Position numbers and translations under genes: made by a program
The notes under the pieces: generated by a model
What the model was told of the DNA's origin: nothing
Database searches by the model: none
Seen by the model: the letters and a program-made list of their open reading frames with translations, nothing else
Shown here: piece by piece, positions 35,728-45,180 of the stretch
How positions within the stretch are numbered: position 1 is the first letter of the stretch
How the letters are laid out: each line of letters opens with the position of its first letter
Assembly (NCBI RefSeq): GCF_002843385.1
Contig: NZ_MVDE01000020.1
Location: 1-64,000, forward strand
Length of the DNA stretch: 64,000 nt
Direction: 5' to 3'
Source: Labilibaculum manganireducens
Lineage (GTDB): Bacteria > Bacteroidota > Bacteroidia > Bacteroidales > Marinifilaceae

Positions 35728-37704
35728 ATGCCCAGAATAACCCTTTTGATTCTCTTCCTATTCAGTTTAACCTCTTTTGAGCTTAGCGCACAATTAAACA
35801 CCGAAAATATATTCGATAAAGGTAGAAGTGCTATTCAGTTTGATGATTATACCGAAGCAATCACAAAGTTTAATGATATTATTCGGGTTAAGCCATACCT
35901 TCCCGAGCCGTTTTTTTTCAGAGGACTGGCAAAATCACAGCTCGAAGATTTTAACGGTGCAATTGTTGACTACACAAAAGCTCTGGAATTAAATCCAAAT
36001 TACACTTTTGCTTATCTCTATCGGGGCATCGCCCAATATCAGTTAAAAAACTATCAGGGAGCTTTAAAAGATTTTGAAAAAGCTTTGGAATTCAAACCTA
36101 ACAATGCGAATATCTATTTCAGTAAAGCGAACAGTTTAGCTGCTCTTGAAAAATTCAACGAAGCCAATGCCAATTATTCAAAAGCCATTCAAATAGATCC
36201 TGAGTTAATGGGTGCCTATCTTAACAGATCAATTGTCCGCGATAATCTTGGAGATACTGATGGGGCAATCCAGGATTGCAGTAAAGCCATTCAACTGAAC
36301 GAATTTTCGGCAGATGCATTTGGAAACAGAGGCTATTTAAAATTCAAGAAAAAAGAATACGATGAAGCCATTAAAGATTACGACCGAGCTCTTAAAATAG
36401 AACCGGAAAACACACGGGTAATTATGAGTAGAGGAATTGCCAATTATGCAAATAAAAATCCCAAAGGAGCTCTTGAAGATTACAATACGGTTCTGGAGTT
36501 GGATCCAAACAATGCACACTGTTATTACAACAGAGCTTTACTAAAATCTGAAATTGGTGACTACAATTCGGCCATTGAGGATTTTAACAATGTTTTGGAA
36601 ATGAATCCTGATAACATGCTTATTTATTTTAACCGGGGATTTGTTAAAATGGACATTGGAGATTTTAAGGGTGCTATTGCAGATTACACAACAGCCATTA
36701 AAATTTATCCTGATTTTGCAAAAGCATATTTGGCAAGATCTTCGGCAAAACGACAATTGAATAATATTGATGGTTCCATTCAGGATAGAAATCAGGCTTT
36801 GCTCATTATCGAGCGCTATAAAAAAATGAAAAATGAAGGCGCCATGTCGGCCTTTGTTGATACAACTGAGAATTTCCAAAAACTGATCGACTTAAATTCA
36901 AGGGAATCCTTTACCGAGGACATCATTAAAGGCCGTGTTCAGGATAAATATGTTACCATACAGTTAGAAGATAATTTTCACATTACTCACTTGGATTTTG
37001 ATATTTTACGAGCCGGTAAGGTTCAATATTACGACCAGGCAATAATGAATTACAATCAAAAACAAAATTACAATCCGGCATTTACAATTAATAACAGACA
37101 TTTTAAATACCCCAAGAAAATAATTGACGAACAAATTGCGAATGCCAATTCTAAGATTGAAGCAAAGAATGCCGATGGCTACTTTCAACGTGGAACTTAC
37201 TATTTGTTAGACAAGAAATTTAATAAGGCAATTGAGGATTTTAGTATCGCAATTGAGAATAAAAACGATTTTTGCTTTGCTTATTTCAATCGTGCGAATG
37301 CATCTGCTGCTATGACCGATTACATTCAATCCATTGGTGAAGCAGGAGAATCGTTACTTAATCTTGATCCGGAACAAAAGAAAAAGAAAAACGAGACAAT
37401 TGTGGATTACAGCAGTGCTATTGCCGATTACACAAAGGCAATACAACTCGATCCATCCTTCTTGTTTTCCATATACAACCGAGGTAACGCATATGCCAAA
37501 TCGAAACAATTTAAAAAGGCTATTGCCGATTACGATTGGGTGATTCAACTGGATCCTAATTTTACTGAGGCATACTATAACCGAGGTTTAGTCTATCTAT
37601 TTCTTGATCAGAAGGATCTGGCTTACGAAGATTTAAGTAAGGCCGGCGAATTGGGCTTAATTGATGCTTACAACGTAATTAAAAGATACTGCAATAAAGA
37701 CTAA
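35728..37704 (+). CDS. Tetratricopeptide repeat protein, secreted
   Basis: A 658-residue protein with a signal peptide (MPRITLLILFLFSLTSFELSAQ). The first block has about ten TPR units (residues ~26-350) with the pattern AIxDYxKALELxPNxxxAYxxRG. A linker of about 120 residues is rich in Asp and Asn, and a second block (~480-650) has three or more units (AIADYTKAIQLDP, AIADYDWVIQLDPNF). TPR arrays bind other proteins. Its place is probably the periplasm or outer-membrane inner face. The -7-like TAAATTTG at 35684 is the only promoter hint. rarA follows 30 bases later and may be cotranscribed. Confidence 0.9.
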   Translation: MPRITLLILFLFSLTSFELSAQLNTENIFDKGRSAIQFDDYTEAITKFNDIIRVKPYLPEPFFFRGLAKSQLEDFNGAIVDYTKALELNPNYTFAYLYRGIAQYQLKNYQGALKDFEKALEFKPNNANIYFSKANSLAALEKFNEANANYSKAIQIDPELMGAYLNRSIVRDNLGDTDGAIQDCSKAIQLNEFSADAFGNRGYLKFKKKEYDEAIKDYDRALKIEPENTRVIMSRGIANYANKNPKGALEDYNTVLELDPNNAHCYYNRALLKSEIGDYNSAIEDFNNVLEMNPDNMLIYFNRGFVKMDIGDFKGAIADYTTAIKIYPDFAKAYLARSSAKRQLNNIDGSIQDRNQALLIIERYKKMKNEGAMSAFVDTTENFQKLIDLNSRESFTEDIIKGRVQDKYVTIQLEDNFHITHLDFDILRAGKVQYYDQAIMNYNQKQNYNPAFTINNRHFKYPKKIIDEQIANANSKIEAKNADGYFQRGTYYLLDKKFNKAIEDFSIAIENKNDFCFAYFNRANASAAMTDYIQSIGEAGESLLNLDPEQKKKKNETIVDYSSAIADYTKAIQLDPSFLFSIYNRGNAYAKSKQFKKAIADYDWVIQLDPNFTEAYYNRGLVYLFLDQKDLAYEDLSKAGELGLIDAYNVIKRYCNKD

Positions 37705-37734
37705 ATCAAGCATAACAAACAGAATACAAAATAC

Positions 37735-39009
37735 ATGACTCCCAATCAACCCTTAGCTGAACGATTACGCCCCACTGATCTGAAAAATTATCTAGGTCAG
37801 AAACATTTGGTCGGGGAAAACGCCGTTTTACGTAAAATGATTGAATCAGGCAATGTGTCCTCATTCATTTTATGGGGACCTCCCGGTGTTGGTAAAACAA
37901 CTTTGGCCAAAATCATCGCCAAACAACTCAACCGGCCATTCTATACTCTTTCGGCTGTAAATTCGGGAGTAAAAGATGTACGGGAAGTAATTTCCAAAGC
38001 TGAAAAACAAAAATTCTTCAATACTCCAAATCCCATTTTATTTATTGATGAAATCCATCGATTCAGTAAATCGCAGCAGGATTCATTATTGGGAGCTGTT
38101 GAAAATGGAACCGTAACTTTGATTGGAGCAACAACAGAAAATCCATCCTTCGAAGTAATATCTCCCTTGCTTTCAAGATGCCAGGTTTATGTGCTAAAGG
38201 CTCAGGAGAAAGCAGATTTGGAAGCCCTGATTGATTATGCTGTTGCCAACGACAGCTACCTAAAAGAAAAAGAAATTCTTACTCCTGAAAAAGATGCACT
38301 GCTAAAATTTTCAGGTGGAGATGCCCGAAAACTTTTAAACATTCTGGAATTGGTTGTGAATTCTCAAAATACCACATCAATAAGCATTACCAACGAGATG
38401 GTGACCAGAGAGTTGCAGGAAAACCCCTCGATGTATGATAAGGATGGAGAACAGCATTTTGACATTGCTTCTGCTCTAATAAAATCAATTCGTGGCGGAG
38501 ATCCTGATGCTGCTGTGTATTGGCTGGCCCGAATGATTGAAGGTGGAGAACAACCAAAATTTATTGCCCGAAGACTGGTAATATCGGCGAGTGAAGATAT
38601 TGGACTGGCAAATCCGAATGCCCTTTTGCTTGCAAATGCCTGTTTTCAATCGGTTAATTTGGTTGGAATGCCGGAATCACGCATTATTTTATCCGAAACA
38701 GCCATTTATCTGGCAACTTCGCCCAAAAGTAATGCTGCTTACATGGCAATTGGCAGAGCTCAGGCATTGGTTAGAGAAACTGGAAATTTACCTGTGCCTC
38801 TTCATTTACGAAATGCTCCAACCAAACTAATGAAAGATCTGGGGTACAAAAAGGACTATTTATACTCCCATGATTATCCGGGTAATTTTGTAGATCAGCA
38901 ATACCTTCCGGATCAAATAAAAACTCAAAGATTGTACATACCACAGCAAAATGCTCAGGAATTAAAAATTTGGGAAAGATTAAGAAGCTGGTGGAAGAAC
39001 AGGTTTTAA
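37735..39009 (+). CDS. rarA: Replication-associated recombination protein A (RarA/MgsA)
   Basis: A 424-residue AAA+ ATPase of the clamp-loader group. Visible are the N-terminal PLAERLRPTDLKNYLGQKHLVG, Walker A WGPPGVGKTTLAK, Walker B LFIDEIHRFSKSQQD, sensor 1 LIGATTENPSFEV and the C-terminal tetramer domain with LVISASEDIGLANPNAL and GRAQALVRETGNLPVPLHLRNAPTKLMK. It acts at stalled replication forks with SSB. The length is normal. It is the second gene after the TPR gene. Confidence 0.96.
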   Translation: MTPNQPLAERLRPTDLKNYLGQKHLVGENAVLRKMIESGNVSSFILWGPPGVGKTTLAKIIAKQLNRPFYTLSAVNSGVKDVREVISKAEKQKFFNTPNPILFIDEIHRFSKSQQDSLLGAVENGTVTLIGATTENPSFEVISPLLSRCQVYVLKAQEKADLEALIDYAVANDSYLKEKEILTPEKDALLKFSGGDARKLLNILELVVNSQNTTSISITNEMVTRELQENPSMYDKDGEQHFDIASALIKSIRGGDPDAAVYWLARMIEGGEQPKFIARRLVISASEDIGLANPNALLLANACFQSVNLVGMPESRIILSETAIYLATSPKSNAAYMAIGRAQALVRETGNLPVPLHLRNAPTKLMKDLGYKKDYLYSHDYPGNFVDQQYLPDQIKTQRLYIPQQNAQELKIWERLRSWWKNRF

Positions 39010-39048
39010 TTTCTGCTTAAACAAGCAAAAATTGTTACTTTTGCCCTA

Positions 39049-39210
39049 AGAAACTGTTTAAAGATTTATATTTTCGCTTTTTTATAAGTCAAAAACCTCA
39101 TAATTGCGTTAAATTATCTTTAAATAGAACCACTATTCGCATCAAATTTGCCTTATTCTGAGTTTTTTTTCTTCGATAAAAATTTCTAAAAATAAATTTA
39201 AACAGCTTCT
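39049..39210. repeat. 162-bp segment with 14-bp terminal inverted repeats upstream of kdsA
   Basis: AGAAACTGTTTAAA (39049-39062) and TTTAAACAGCTTCT (39197-39210) are inverted copies matching at 13 of 14 positions. A TACTTTTG -7-like element (39036-39043) lies just before the left arm, so the whole segment would be in the kdsA leader. It could be a MITE-like insertion or a long-range RNA pairing. No convincing target duplication was found. Confidence 0.4.
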
Positions 39211-39227
39211 AAATAAATTAGAACATC

Positions 39228-40046
39228 ATGATAGAAAATATTCCAAATATAAAACATACAGATAGTGGTAACTTCTTTCTTTTGGCCGGTCCTTGTGCCA
39301 TTGAAGGTGAAGAAATTGCCATGAAAATTGCTGAGCGAATTGTTCAGATTACCGATAAGCTTGAAATCCCTTTCATTTTTAAGGGATCATACCGAAAAGC
39401 AAACCGATCCAGATTAGATTCTTTTGCAGGTATTGGTGATGAAAAAGCTTTAAAAATCTTGAAAAAGGTAAGCGATACTTTTGGCGTACCTACTGTTACA
39501 GATATTCACACTGCTGAAGAGGCAGCAATGGCTGCAGCTTATGTTGATGTCTTGCAGATTCCTGCTTTTTTATGTCGCCAAACTGATTTATTGGTTGCTG
39601 CAGCAGAAACAGGAAAAGTTGTTAATATTAAAAAAGGCCAGTTTCTTTCTGCTGAATCGATGAAATTTGCTGTAAATAAAGTGCGCGAATCAGGAAATAA
39701 CCAAGTGATCTTAACAGATCGAGGAAATATGTTCGGGTATCAGGATATGATTATAGATTACAGAGGAATTCCTGTGATGCAAGAGAATAATTGTCCTGTG
39801 GTTTTGGACATTACTCACTCGTTGCAACAACCAAACCAAACAAGCGGAGTTACCGGTGGTCGCCCTGAATTAATCGAAACTGTTGCCAAAGCAGGTATTG
39901 CTGTTGGTGTGGATGGAATCTTCATCGAAACTCATCCTGATCCGGCAAACGCAAAATCGGATGGAGCCAACATGCTTCACCTGGATTATTTAGAAGATTT
40001 ATTGACTAAACTGGTTGCTATTCGAAAAGTGATCAATCAATTTTAA
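39228..40046 (+). CDS. kdsA: 3-deoxy-8-phosphooctulonate synthase (KdsA)
   Basis: A 272-residue class I aldolase-fold enzyme that joins phosphoenolpyruvate and arabinose 5-phosphate to give KDO 8-phosphate for lipopolysaccharide. Motifs: LLAGPCAIEGEE, FKGSYRKANRSR, TDIHTAEEAAMAA, DVLQIPAFLCRQTDLL, NIKKGQFLSAES, LTDRGNMFGYQ, DITHSLQQPN and ETHPDPANAKSDGANML. The length is normal. It is monocistronic with a terminator 10 bases after its stop. The 218-base leader contains the inverted-repeat segment described separately. Confidence 0.96.
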   Translation: MIENIPNIKHTDSGNFFLLAGPCAIEGEEIAMKIAERIVQITDKLEIPFIFKGSYRKANRSRLDSFAGIGDEKALKILKKVSDTFGVPTVTDIHTAEEAAMAAAYVDVLQIPAFLCRQTDLLVAAAETGKVVNIKKGQFLSAESMKFAVNKVRESGNNQVILTDRGNMFGYQDMIIDYRGIPVMQENNCPVVLDITHSLQQPNQTSGVTGGRPELIETVAKAGIAVGVDGIFIETHPDPANAKSDGANMLHLDYLEDLLTKLVAIRKVINQF

Positions 40047-40056
40047 ATACAAACAA

Positions 40057-40087
40057 AAGATCCGGCCACAAAACCGGATCTTTTTTT
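40057..40087 (+). terminator. Terminator of kdsA
   Basis: AAAGATCCGG and CCGGATCTTT (10-bp stem, loop CCACAAAA-like) are followed by a T7 run. Confidence 0.85.
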
Positions 40088-40124
40088 ACTTACCAATAAC
40101 CACTCATTAGTCTTTAATTAAACA

Positions 40125-41915
40125 CTAATACTGTTCCCTCTTCACGTAAGAAGTATGAAGAAGTTTATGTGATTTATGACTTAGAGGCTCATCCAAAAAC
40201 TCCTTATAAATCTGAACAATTTCAGGATTTTCATGAGATTTTCGAATTGGAAGATTTCTATCCTCTTCGTAAAGAGCATTCATCCTCTGTAATCGAATTT
40301 CATTATCAACAGGGAATGGCTGACCACCACCGCCCAAACATCCGCCCGGACAAGCCATTATCTCAATAAAATGATAGAATTTATCGCCTCTCTTAATTGC
40401 TTCCAGCAATTTATGAGCATTCTCGAGACCATTGGTTATTGCGCATTTTAATTCGGCTCCTTCCAGAAAATTCCACGCTTCAACAGTTCCCTCAATTTTA
40501 ACAGTTGCCTCTTTTACTCCTTCCAAGCCACGAACCGGAATAATCTCCAAATTATCAAATGGAACTTCGCGACCTGTAACTATCTCGTAAGCCGTTCTCA
40601 ATGCAGCTTCCATAACGCCGCCAGTAGCACCAAAAATAGCTCCTGCACCAGAACCGACACCCATAATTGAATCAAAAATTTCATCATTTAATTTTTCGAA
40701 TTCGATACCTGCTTGTTTTATCATTACGGCCAATTCTCTGGTAGTCAATACATAATCAACATCCTTATAACCGCTGTCTTTCATTTCAGGACGATTTGCC
40801 TCAAATTTCTTAGCCGTACAAGGCATAATAGAAACAGATACGATATTCTCCGGCGCAACATTTACATTTTTAGCGTAATACGTCTTAGCCAAAGCGCCAA
40901 ACATTTGTTGCGGTGATTTACAAGTAGAAAGATTAGGCAGATACTCAGGATACTTATGCTCTATGTATTTTACCCAACCCGGCGAACAAGAAGTAGCCAT
41001 TGGCAAGGCAACATCAGGATCATCATCCACAAGTGCCCGCTTTAATCGGGTTAGCAGTTCTGTTCCTTCCTCCATAATGGTTAAATCAGCGGTAAAATTG
41101 GTATCCAGAACGGAATCAAAACCCAATCTTTTTAAAGCAGAAACCATTTTGCCTGTAACTCGGGTTCCCAGTCCTAAACCCAATTCCTCTCCCAATCCAA
41201 CACGAACGGCCGGAGCTGTTTGTACAATAACGTGTGTATCCGGATCGGCGAGCGCATCCCATACTTTCTCTACATATGATTTTTCGGTTAATGCGCCCGT
41301 GGGACAATGAACAATACACTGACCGCAATTGGTACAAACAACTTCGTCAAGCGATCGATCAAAAAATGTAGAAATCTTCATCTCAGATCCTTTATGAGCA
41401 ACTGCAATAGCACCAACACTCTGTATTTCAGCACATGTACGAACACATCTCTGACAACGGATACACTTGCTGTCATCCTTCTCAATTGCGGGAGAAAGCC
41501 TGTCAACGGTATAATTTTTATCCGGTACCAAATCAATAAAATCCTGATTTGTGATTTGATATTCTGCAGATAATGCCTGCAATTCGCAATGCCCGTTACG
41601 ATAGCATTTTGTACACTCTTCTCTATGCTCTGTGAGTAAAAGCTCAATAATATGCTTGCGGCAATTTCTTACCTTTAAAGTGTTTGTATTGATCTCCATC
41701 CCCTCTGCAACAGGAGTGGCACAGGATGCTACTAATTTATGATTACCCACTTGTTCGACAACGCAAACTCTGCAGTTTCCTGCTACACAAAGGTCTTTGT
41801 GATAACAAAGCGTTGGTATTTTTATATGGAGATGTTTTGCTGCCTCGAGTATGGTCTTATTTTCCTCAACACTAACAGCAATTCCATTAATTGTTAAATT
41901 CACCATGTTTGACAT
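40125..41915 (-). CDS. hydA: [FeFe] hydrogenase catalytic subunit of NADH-linked complex
   Basis: A 596-residue hydrogenase. N-terminus: a [2Fe-2S] domain (CYHKDLCVAGNCRVCVVE), then a His-Cys [4Fe-4S] motif (HREECTKCYRNGHCELQ) and two [4Fe-4S] clusters (CIRCQRCVRTC, CTNCGQCIVHCPTGAL). The H-cluster domain has L1 TSCSPGW, L2 MPCTAKKFEANRPE and L3 ACPGGCLGGGGQP. It makes or oxidises H2 with electrons exchanged with NADH through HydB and HydC encoded just upstream (48 and 95 bases apart). Maturases HydE, HydF and HydG are not in the window. Confidence 0.95.
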   Translation of the reverse strand: MSNMVNLTINGIAVSVEENKTILEAAKHLHIKIPTLCYHKDLCVAGNCRVCVVEQVGNHKLVASCATPVAEGMEINTNTLKVRNCRKHIIELLLTEHREECTKCYRNGHCELQALSAEYQITNQDFIDLVPDKNYTVDRLSPAIEKDDSKCIRCQRCVRTCAEIQSVGAIAVAHKGSEMKISTFFDRSLDEVVCTNCGQCIVHCPTGALTEKSYVEKVWDALADPDTHVIVQTAPAVRVGLGEELGLGLGTRVTGKMVSALKRLGFDSVLDTNFTADLTIMEEGTELLTRLKRALVDDDPDVALPMATSCSPGWVKYIEHKYPEYLPNLSTCKSPQQMFGALAKTYYAKNVNVAPENIVSVSIMPCTAKKFEANRPEMKDSGYKDVDYVLTTRELAVMIKQAGIEFEKLNDEIFDSIMGVGSGAGAIFGATGGVMEAALRTAYEIVTGREVPFDNLEIIPVRGLEGVKEATVKIEGTVEAWNFLEGAELKCAITNGLENAHKLLEAIKRGDKFYHFIEIMACPGGCLGGGGQPFPVDNEIRLQRMNALYEEDRNLPIRKSHENPEIVQIYKEFLDEPLSHKSHKLLHTSYVKREQY

Positions 41916-41963
41916 ATCAATTTCAGTTTAAATTGTTCAAAATTCAGATTGGTTATTTTCTCC

Positions 41964-43157
41964 CTAATAAATCATCTCCTCGCGGAAGTTTTCTACAATA
42001 GACGAAAACGAATTCGCCACTGACTGACCCAATCCACATTTAGCTGTCAACTTCATGGTTTCAGTTAATTTAAGTAGTTGATCGAGATAAGAGGTTGGTT
42101 TTTCGCCACGTTTAACCGCTTTAATTCCTTTTAAAAGCTGCTGACATCCAACCCGGCAAGGAGTGCACTGTCCGCAAGATTCTTCCTCAAAGAATTCCAG
42201 ATAATTATTAAGAACATTATACATGGATCGTGAACTATTAAAGATCATCATGGATCCTCCGGTAGGCAAGGATATACCAGTTAATTTCCCTTCATAACCA
42301 ATAGTCGTTTTTCCAAATCGCTTACGCGGAACCAAAAAACCTGATGCACCGCCAACCTGAACTGCCTTGCAATCGCCATCGCCAAAATCATCAACAAAGT
42401 CTTGAACTGTCATGCCTAATTCCAACTCATAAATACCCGGTATCGGAGTATCTCCGGATACGGAAAACACCTTAGACCCACGAGAATCCTTAACTCCAAG
42501 ATCTCTAAACTTTTTGGCTCCAAATTTTAATATTGTGTATGAATGTGCCAGGGTTTCCACATTATTAACTACTGTAGGTTTTCCTTTAAAACCATTCACA
42601 CTAGGAAATGGGGGTTTATTTCTAGGTTCCCCTCTTTTGCCTTCCATGGATTCAATCAGAGCACTCTCTTCACCACAAATATATGCTCCGCTTCCTAAAA
42701 AAATTTCAACCCGGAAATCCAATCCCAACTCATCCAATATATCATGAAATTTTCTTAGCTCTTTCTTTAAATCAGGAACTAAGAATTTATATTCTCCTCT
42801 TAAATAAATATAGCCTTTTTGTGCTCCGATTATTTTGGCACACATAGCCATACCCGAAAGAACCTTATGAGGTACTCTGGTTAATATTTCCCTGTCTTTA
42901 AACGTTCCAGGTTCTCCTTCATCTGCATTACAGATTACATATTTTTCTTTTTCTTTAGATTCAGCAGTCAGTTTCCATTTTAATCCTGTAGGGAAACCTG
43001 CCCCGCCTCTGCCTTTAAGACCAGAATTCACCATTTCATTGACAATCTCCTGGTCAGATCTTGACAATGCATTTCGAAGAATCTCTTTACAATCATCATC
43101 ATTATTAAAGATTAAATCGATTCTATGAAGTTGTTTTTTAGTTGCTGTTGTTGTCAT
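41964..43157 (-). CDS. hydB: NADH-binding hydrogenase subunit (NuoF-like)
   Basis: A 397-residue flavoprotein with FMN and NADH sites (GLKGRGGAGFPTGLKW, NADEGEPGTFKDR, GAYICGEESALIESMEGKRG) and one C-terminal [4Fe-4S] motif (SCGQCTPCRVGCQQL). It is shorter than the HydB of electron-bifurcating hydrogenases from Thermotoga or Acetobacterium: the N-terminal thioredoxin-like and C-terminal 2[4Fe-4S] domains are missing. The enzyme may therefore be a plain NADH-dependent hydrogenase or bifurcate by another arrangement. It passes electrons to HydA and binds HydC. Confidence 0.92.
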   Translation of the reverse strand: MTTTATKKQLHRIDLIFNNDDDCKEILRNALSRSDQEIVNEMVNSGLKGRGGAGFPTGLKWKLTAESKEKEKYVICNADEGEPGTFKDREILTRVPHKVLSGMAMCAKIIGAQKGYIYLRGEYKFLVPDLKKELRKFHDILDELGLDFRVEIFLGSGAYICGEESALIESMEGKRGEPRNKPPFPSVNGFKGKPTVVNNVETLAHSYTILKFGAKKFRDLGVKDSRGSKVFSVSGDTPIPGIYELELGMTVQDFVDDFGDGDCKAVQVGGASGFLVPRKRFGKTTIGYEGKLTGISLPTGGSMMIFNSSRSMYNVLNNYLEFFEEESCGQCTPCRVGCQQLLKGIKAVKRGEKPTSYLDQLLKLTETMKLTAKCGLGQSVANSFSSIVENFREEMIY

Positions 43158-43204
43158 ACCTAAGGGTATTTAGATGTTAGTTTTGCTTTGTTAGGTTTTG
43201 ATGT

Positions 43205-43672
43205 TTAATTTTTCTCCTTGTACTCACGCAGAATATCCACAACTTTCTCCGGACTTAGCTCTGTATATACCTCATCGTTTATTAACATGGCAGGAGCCTT
43301 GTGGCACCACCCCAAACAGTTTGTTTGAAGAATGGTAAATTTTTTATCGATTGTAGTTTCACCAACTTTAATTTTCAAAAAATTCTCTAATGCGAGAACA
43401 ATTTGATTTTTCCCCTTCATTGCACACGTGATGGTTTTACATACACGAATTACATACTTCCCTCGTGGTTCAATATCCAGAAAAGAGTAAAAACTTGCAG
43501 TTCCATAAACATCTGCAGCTGGAATACTCATTTCCTTCGAAATTTTTAGAATTGCTTCCTCAGAAAGAAATCGCTCCTGATCAATCACTCCCTGTAAAAT
43601 TGGAAGCAGATTTTCCCGGTCTTTCCCATGTTTGGAAACCAAATCCTGCACTAATTTTTCTTGAAAATCCAT
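43205..43672 (-). CDS. hydC: [2Fe-2S] hydrogenase subunit (NuoE-like)
   Basis: A 155-residue thioredoxin-fold protein of the NuoE/HndA family. The four Cys that bind [2Fe-2S] are in VCKTITCAMKG and QTNCLGWCHKAPAM. The N-terminal helical part (LPILQGVIDQERFLSEEAIL) and DVYGTASFYSFLD are typical. It is the first gene of the hydC-hydB-hydA operon on the minus strand and contacts HydB. The length is normal. No clear promoter was identified in the AT-rich DNA upstream. Confidence 0.93.
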   Translation of the reverse strand: MDFQEKLVQDLVSKHGKDRENLLPILQGVIDQERFLSEEAILKISKEMSIPAADVYGTASFYSFLDIEPRGKYVIRVCKTITCAMKGKNQIVLALENFLKIKVGETTIDKKFTILQTNCLGWCHKAPAMLINDEVYTELSPEKVVDILREYKEKN

Positions 43673-43966
43673 AAAGTAATGGTTTAAGAGTTAATATTAA
43701 TAGAGTTTCTCTTTGAAGATAAAAAAAATAAAGAAATTTTTCTCTATTTAATTTTACCAACTCTAATACAACACATTAAACGTTTTACTAAAAAAATCAA
43801 CATCACATAATATATCAAAATCAACAAACACCCTATAAAATATAATATCTTACTAAATAAATTTGCATAATAATTTTTCTTTATATTCAACAGGTGATGC
43901 TGTAAAACATAGCTAATTTGAATTTAGACTTCTTTTAAACTGCAATTTTTCACATACAACACAAAA
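43673..43966. other. AT-rich intergenic stretch
   Basis: No gene is seen between hydC and the buk terminator. The sequence is strongly AT-rich without clear repeats or a full-consensus promoter. It must contain the hydC promoter (minus strand). Confidence 0.5.
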
Positions 43967-43995
43967 AAAGCCTTCGGTGCATTACCGAAGGCTTT
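43967..43995 (-). terminator. Terminator of buk
   Basis: AAAGCCTTCGGT (43967-43978) and ACCGAAGGCTTT (43984-43995) form a 12-bp perfect stem with a 5-base loop and a T run on the minus strand. It starts 21 bases after the buk stop. Confidence 0.85.
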
Positions 43996-44016
43996 CTTTA
44001 TTAGACTGTTATATTA

Positions 44017-45093
44017 TTAACAATATTCCCGGGGCTGAATTTCACCACGCAGAACCATATATCCATTCATTGCCAGTGCTTTCATTTCATCTTCTCCGGG
44101 ATATACAACCACAGGAGCAATAAAGGAAACCATTTCTTTTATATAATTTACCAAATCCGGATTATGAGCAATTCCACCTGTCAGCAGAATTCCATCCACC
44201 TTACCTTTTAAAACTGCTGCCATTTCTCCAATAGATTTCCCAACCTGATATGACATAGCATCCTGAATCAATTTTGCATTTGCATCACCGGCTTTGGCTT
44301 TTAACTCAACATCATAAGCATCATTTGTTCCTAAATGAGCAACCAAACCTCCTTCGCCTTTGATCATTTTTTTTACATCTTCAAGGGTATAGTCTCCGCT
44401 AAAACAAAGTTTTGCCAATGCTCCGGCAGGAAGCGTACCCGATCTCTCAGGAGAAAACGGTCCTTCACCATCTAAAGCATTGTTTACATCAATTACTCGT
44501 CCTTTACAGTGAGCACCTACAGAAATTCCGCCCCCTAAGTGAGCAACAATCACATTAATTTCCTCATACTTTTTATCAACCGACTGCGCAAAAGCCCGGC
44601 CAATTGCTTTCTGATTCAGAGCATGAAAAATAGACACTCTTTGAAATTCCGGATGCCCTGATATTCTGGCAACATCAATCATTTCATCAACAACAACCGG
44701 ATCTGCAATATAAGCTTTCGCTCTTGGTAATGCCTGAGCAATATTATCGGCTATTAAACCACCTAAATTACTCGCATGCTCTCCAAGAACACCAATTCTT
44801 AAATCTTCTTTCAAGCGCTCGTTTACTGAGTAAATTCCAGATTCAATTGGTTTAACCAATCCTCCTCTTCCGACAACTGCTTCGATTAAATCTATTTGAA
44901 TTTCTGCATCTACCAGCTCTTTCATAATAATATTCTTACGAAATTCGAACTGTTCAGAAATTTTACCAAACTGAGCCAATTCTTCGTTCGAATGTTTTAT
45001 ATTTTTCAAAAAGACGGATTTATCTCCCTGAAATACAGCGATCTTAGTAGATGTGGAGCCAGGATTAATAGCTAAGATTCTACGAGTTTCCAT
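44017..45093 (-). CDS. buk: Butyrate kinase
   Basis: A 358-residue acetokinase-family enzyme. It has the N-terminal phosphate loop INPGSTSTKIAVF, AVVGRGGLVKPIESG, SIFHALNQKAIGRAFA, VAHLGGGISVGAHCKGRVIDVNNAL, GEGPFSPERSGTLP and GILLTGGIAHNPDLV. It converts butyryl phosphate and ADP to butyrate and ATP, or the reverse; branched-chain acyl phosphates are also possible substrates. The usual partner phosphotransbutyrylase (ptb) is not adjacent. It is monocistronic, with a good promoter, a palindrome at -33 and a strong terminator. Vicinity to the hydrogenase fits a fermentative lifestyle. Confidence 0.95.
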   Translation of the reverse strand: METRRILAINPGSTSTKIAVFQGDKSVFLKNIKHSNEELAQFGKISEQFEFRKNIIMKELVDAEIQIDLIEAVVGRGGLVKPIESGIYSVNERLKEDLRIGVLGEHASNLGGLIADNIAQALPRAKAYIADPVVVDEMIDVARISGHPEFQRVSIFHALNQKAIGRAFAQSVDKKYEEINVIVAHLGGGISVGAHCKGRVIDVNNALDGEGPFSPERSGTLPAGALAKLCFSGDYTLEDVKKMIKGEGGLVAHLGTNDAYDVELKAKAGDANAKLIQDAMSYQVGKSIGEMAAVLKGKVDGILLTGGIAHNPDLVNYIKEMVSFIAPVVVYPGEDEMKALAMNGYMVLRGEIQPREYC

Positions 45094-45134
45094 TTGTTAA
45101 GTATGTTTGTGTTTGTGTATTATTCAATTTGAAT

Positions 45135-45180
45135 GCAAAAATACCAAACTTGATTAGAATTCAATATCATTTAATGATAT
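45135..45180 (-). promoter_or_regulatory. buk promoter with palindromic operator
   Basis: Minus strand: -33 TTG (45161-45163), 18 bases, -7 TATTTTTG (45135-45142). A 19-base palindrome AATATCATT-T-AATGATATT (45162-45180) overlaps the -33 element. The start of transcription would be near 45128, 35 bases before the ATG. The palindrome is a candidate repressor or activator site. The rest of 45181-45432 has no gene or recognised signal. Confidence 0.6.
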
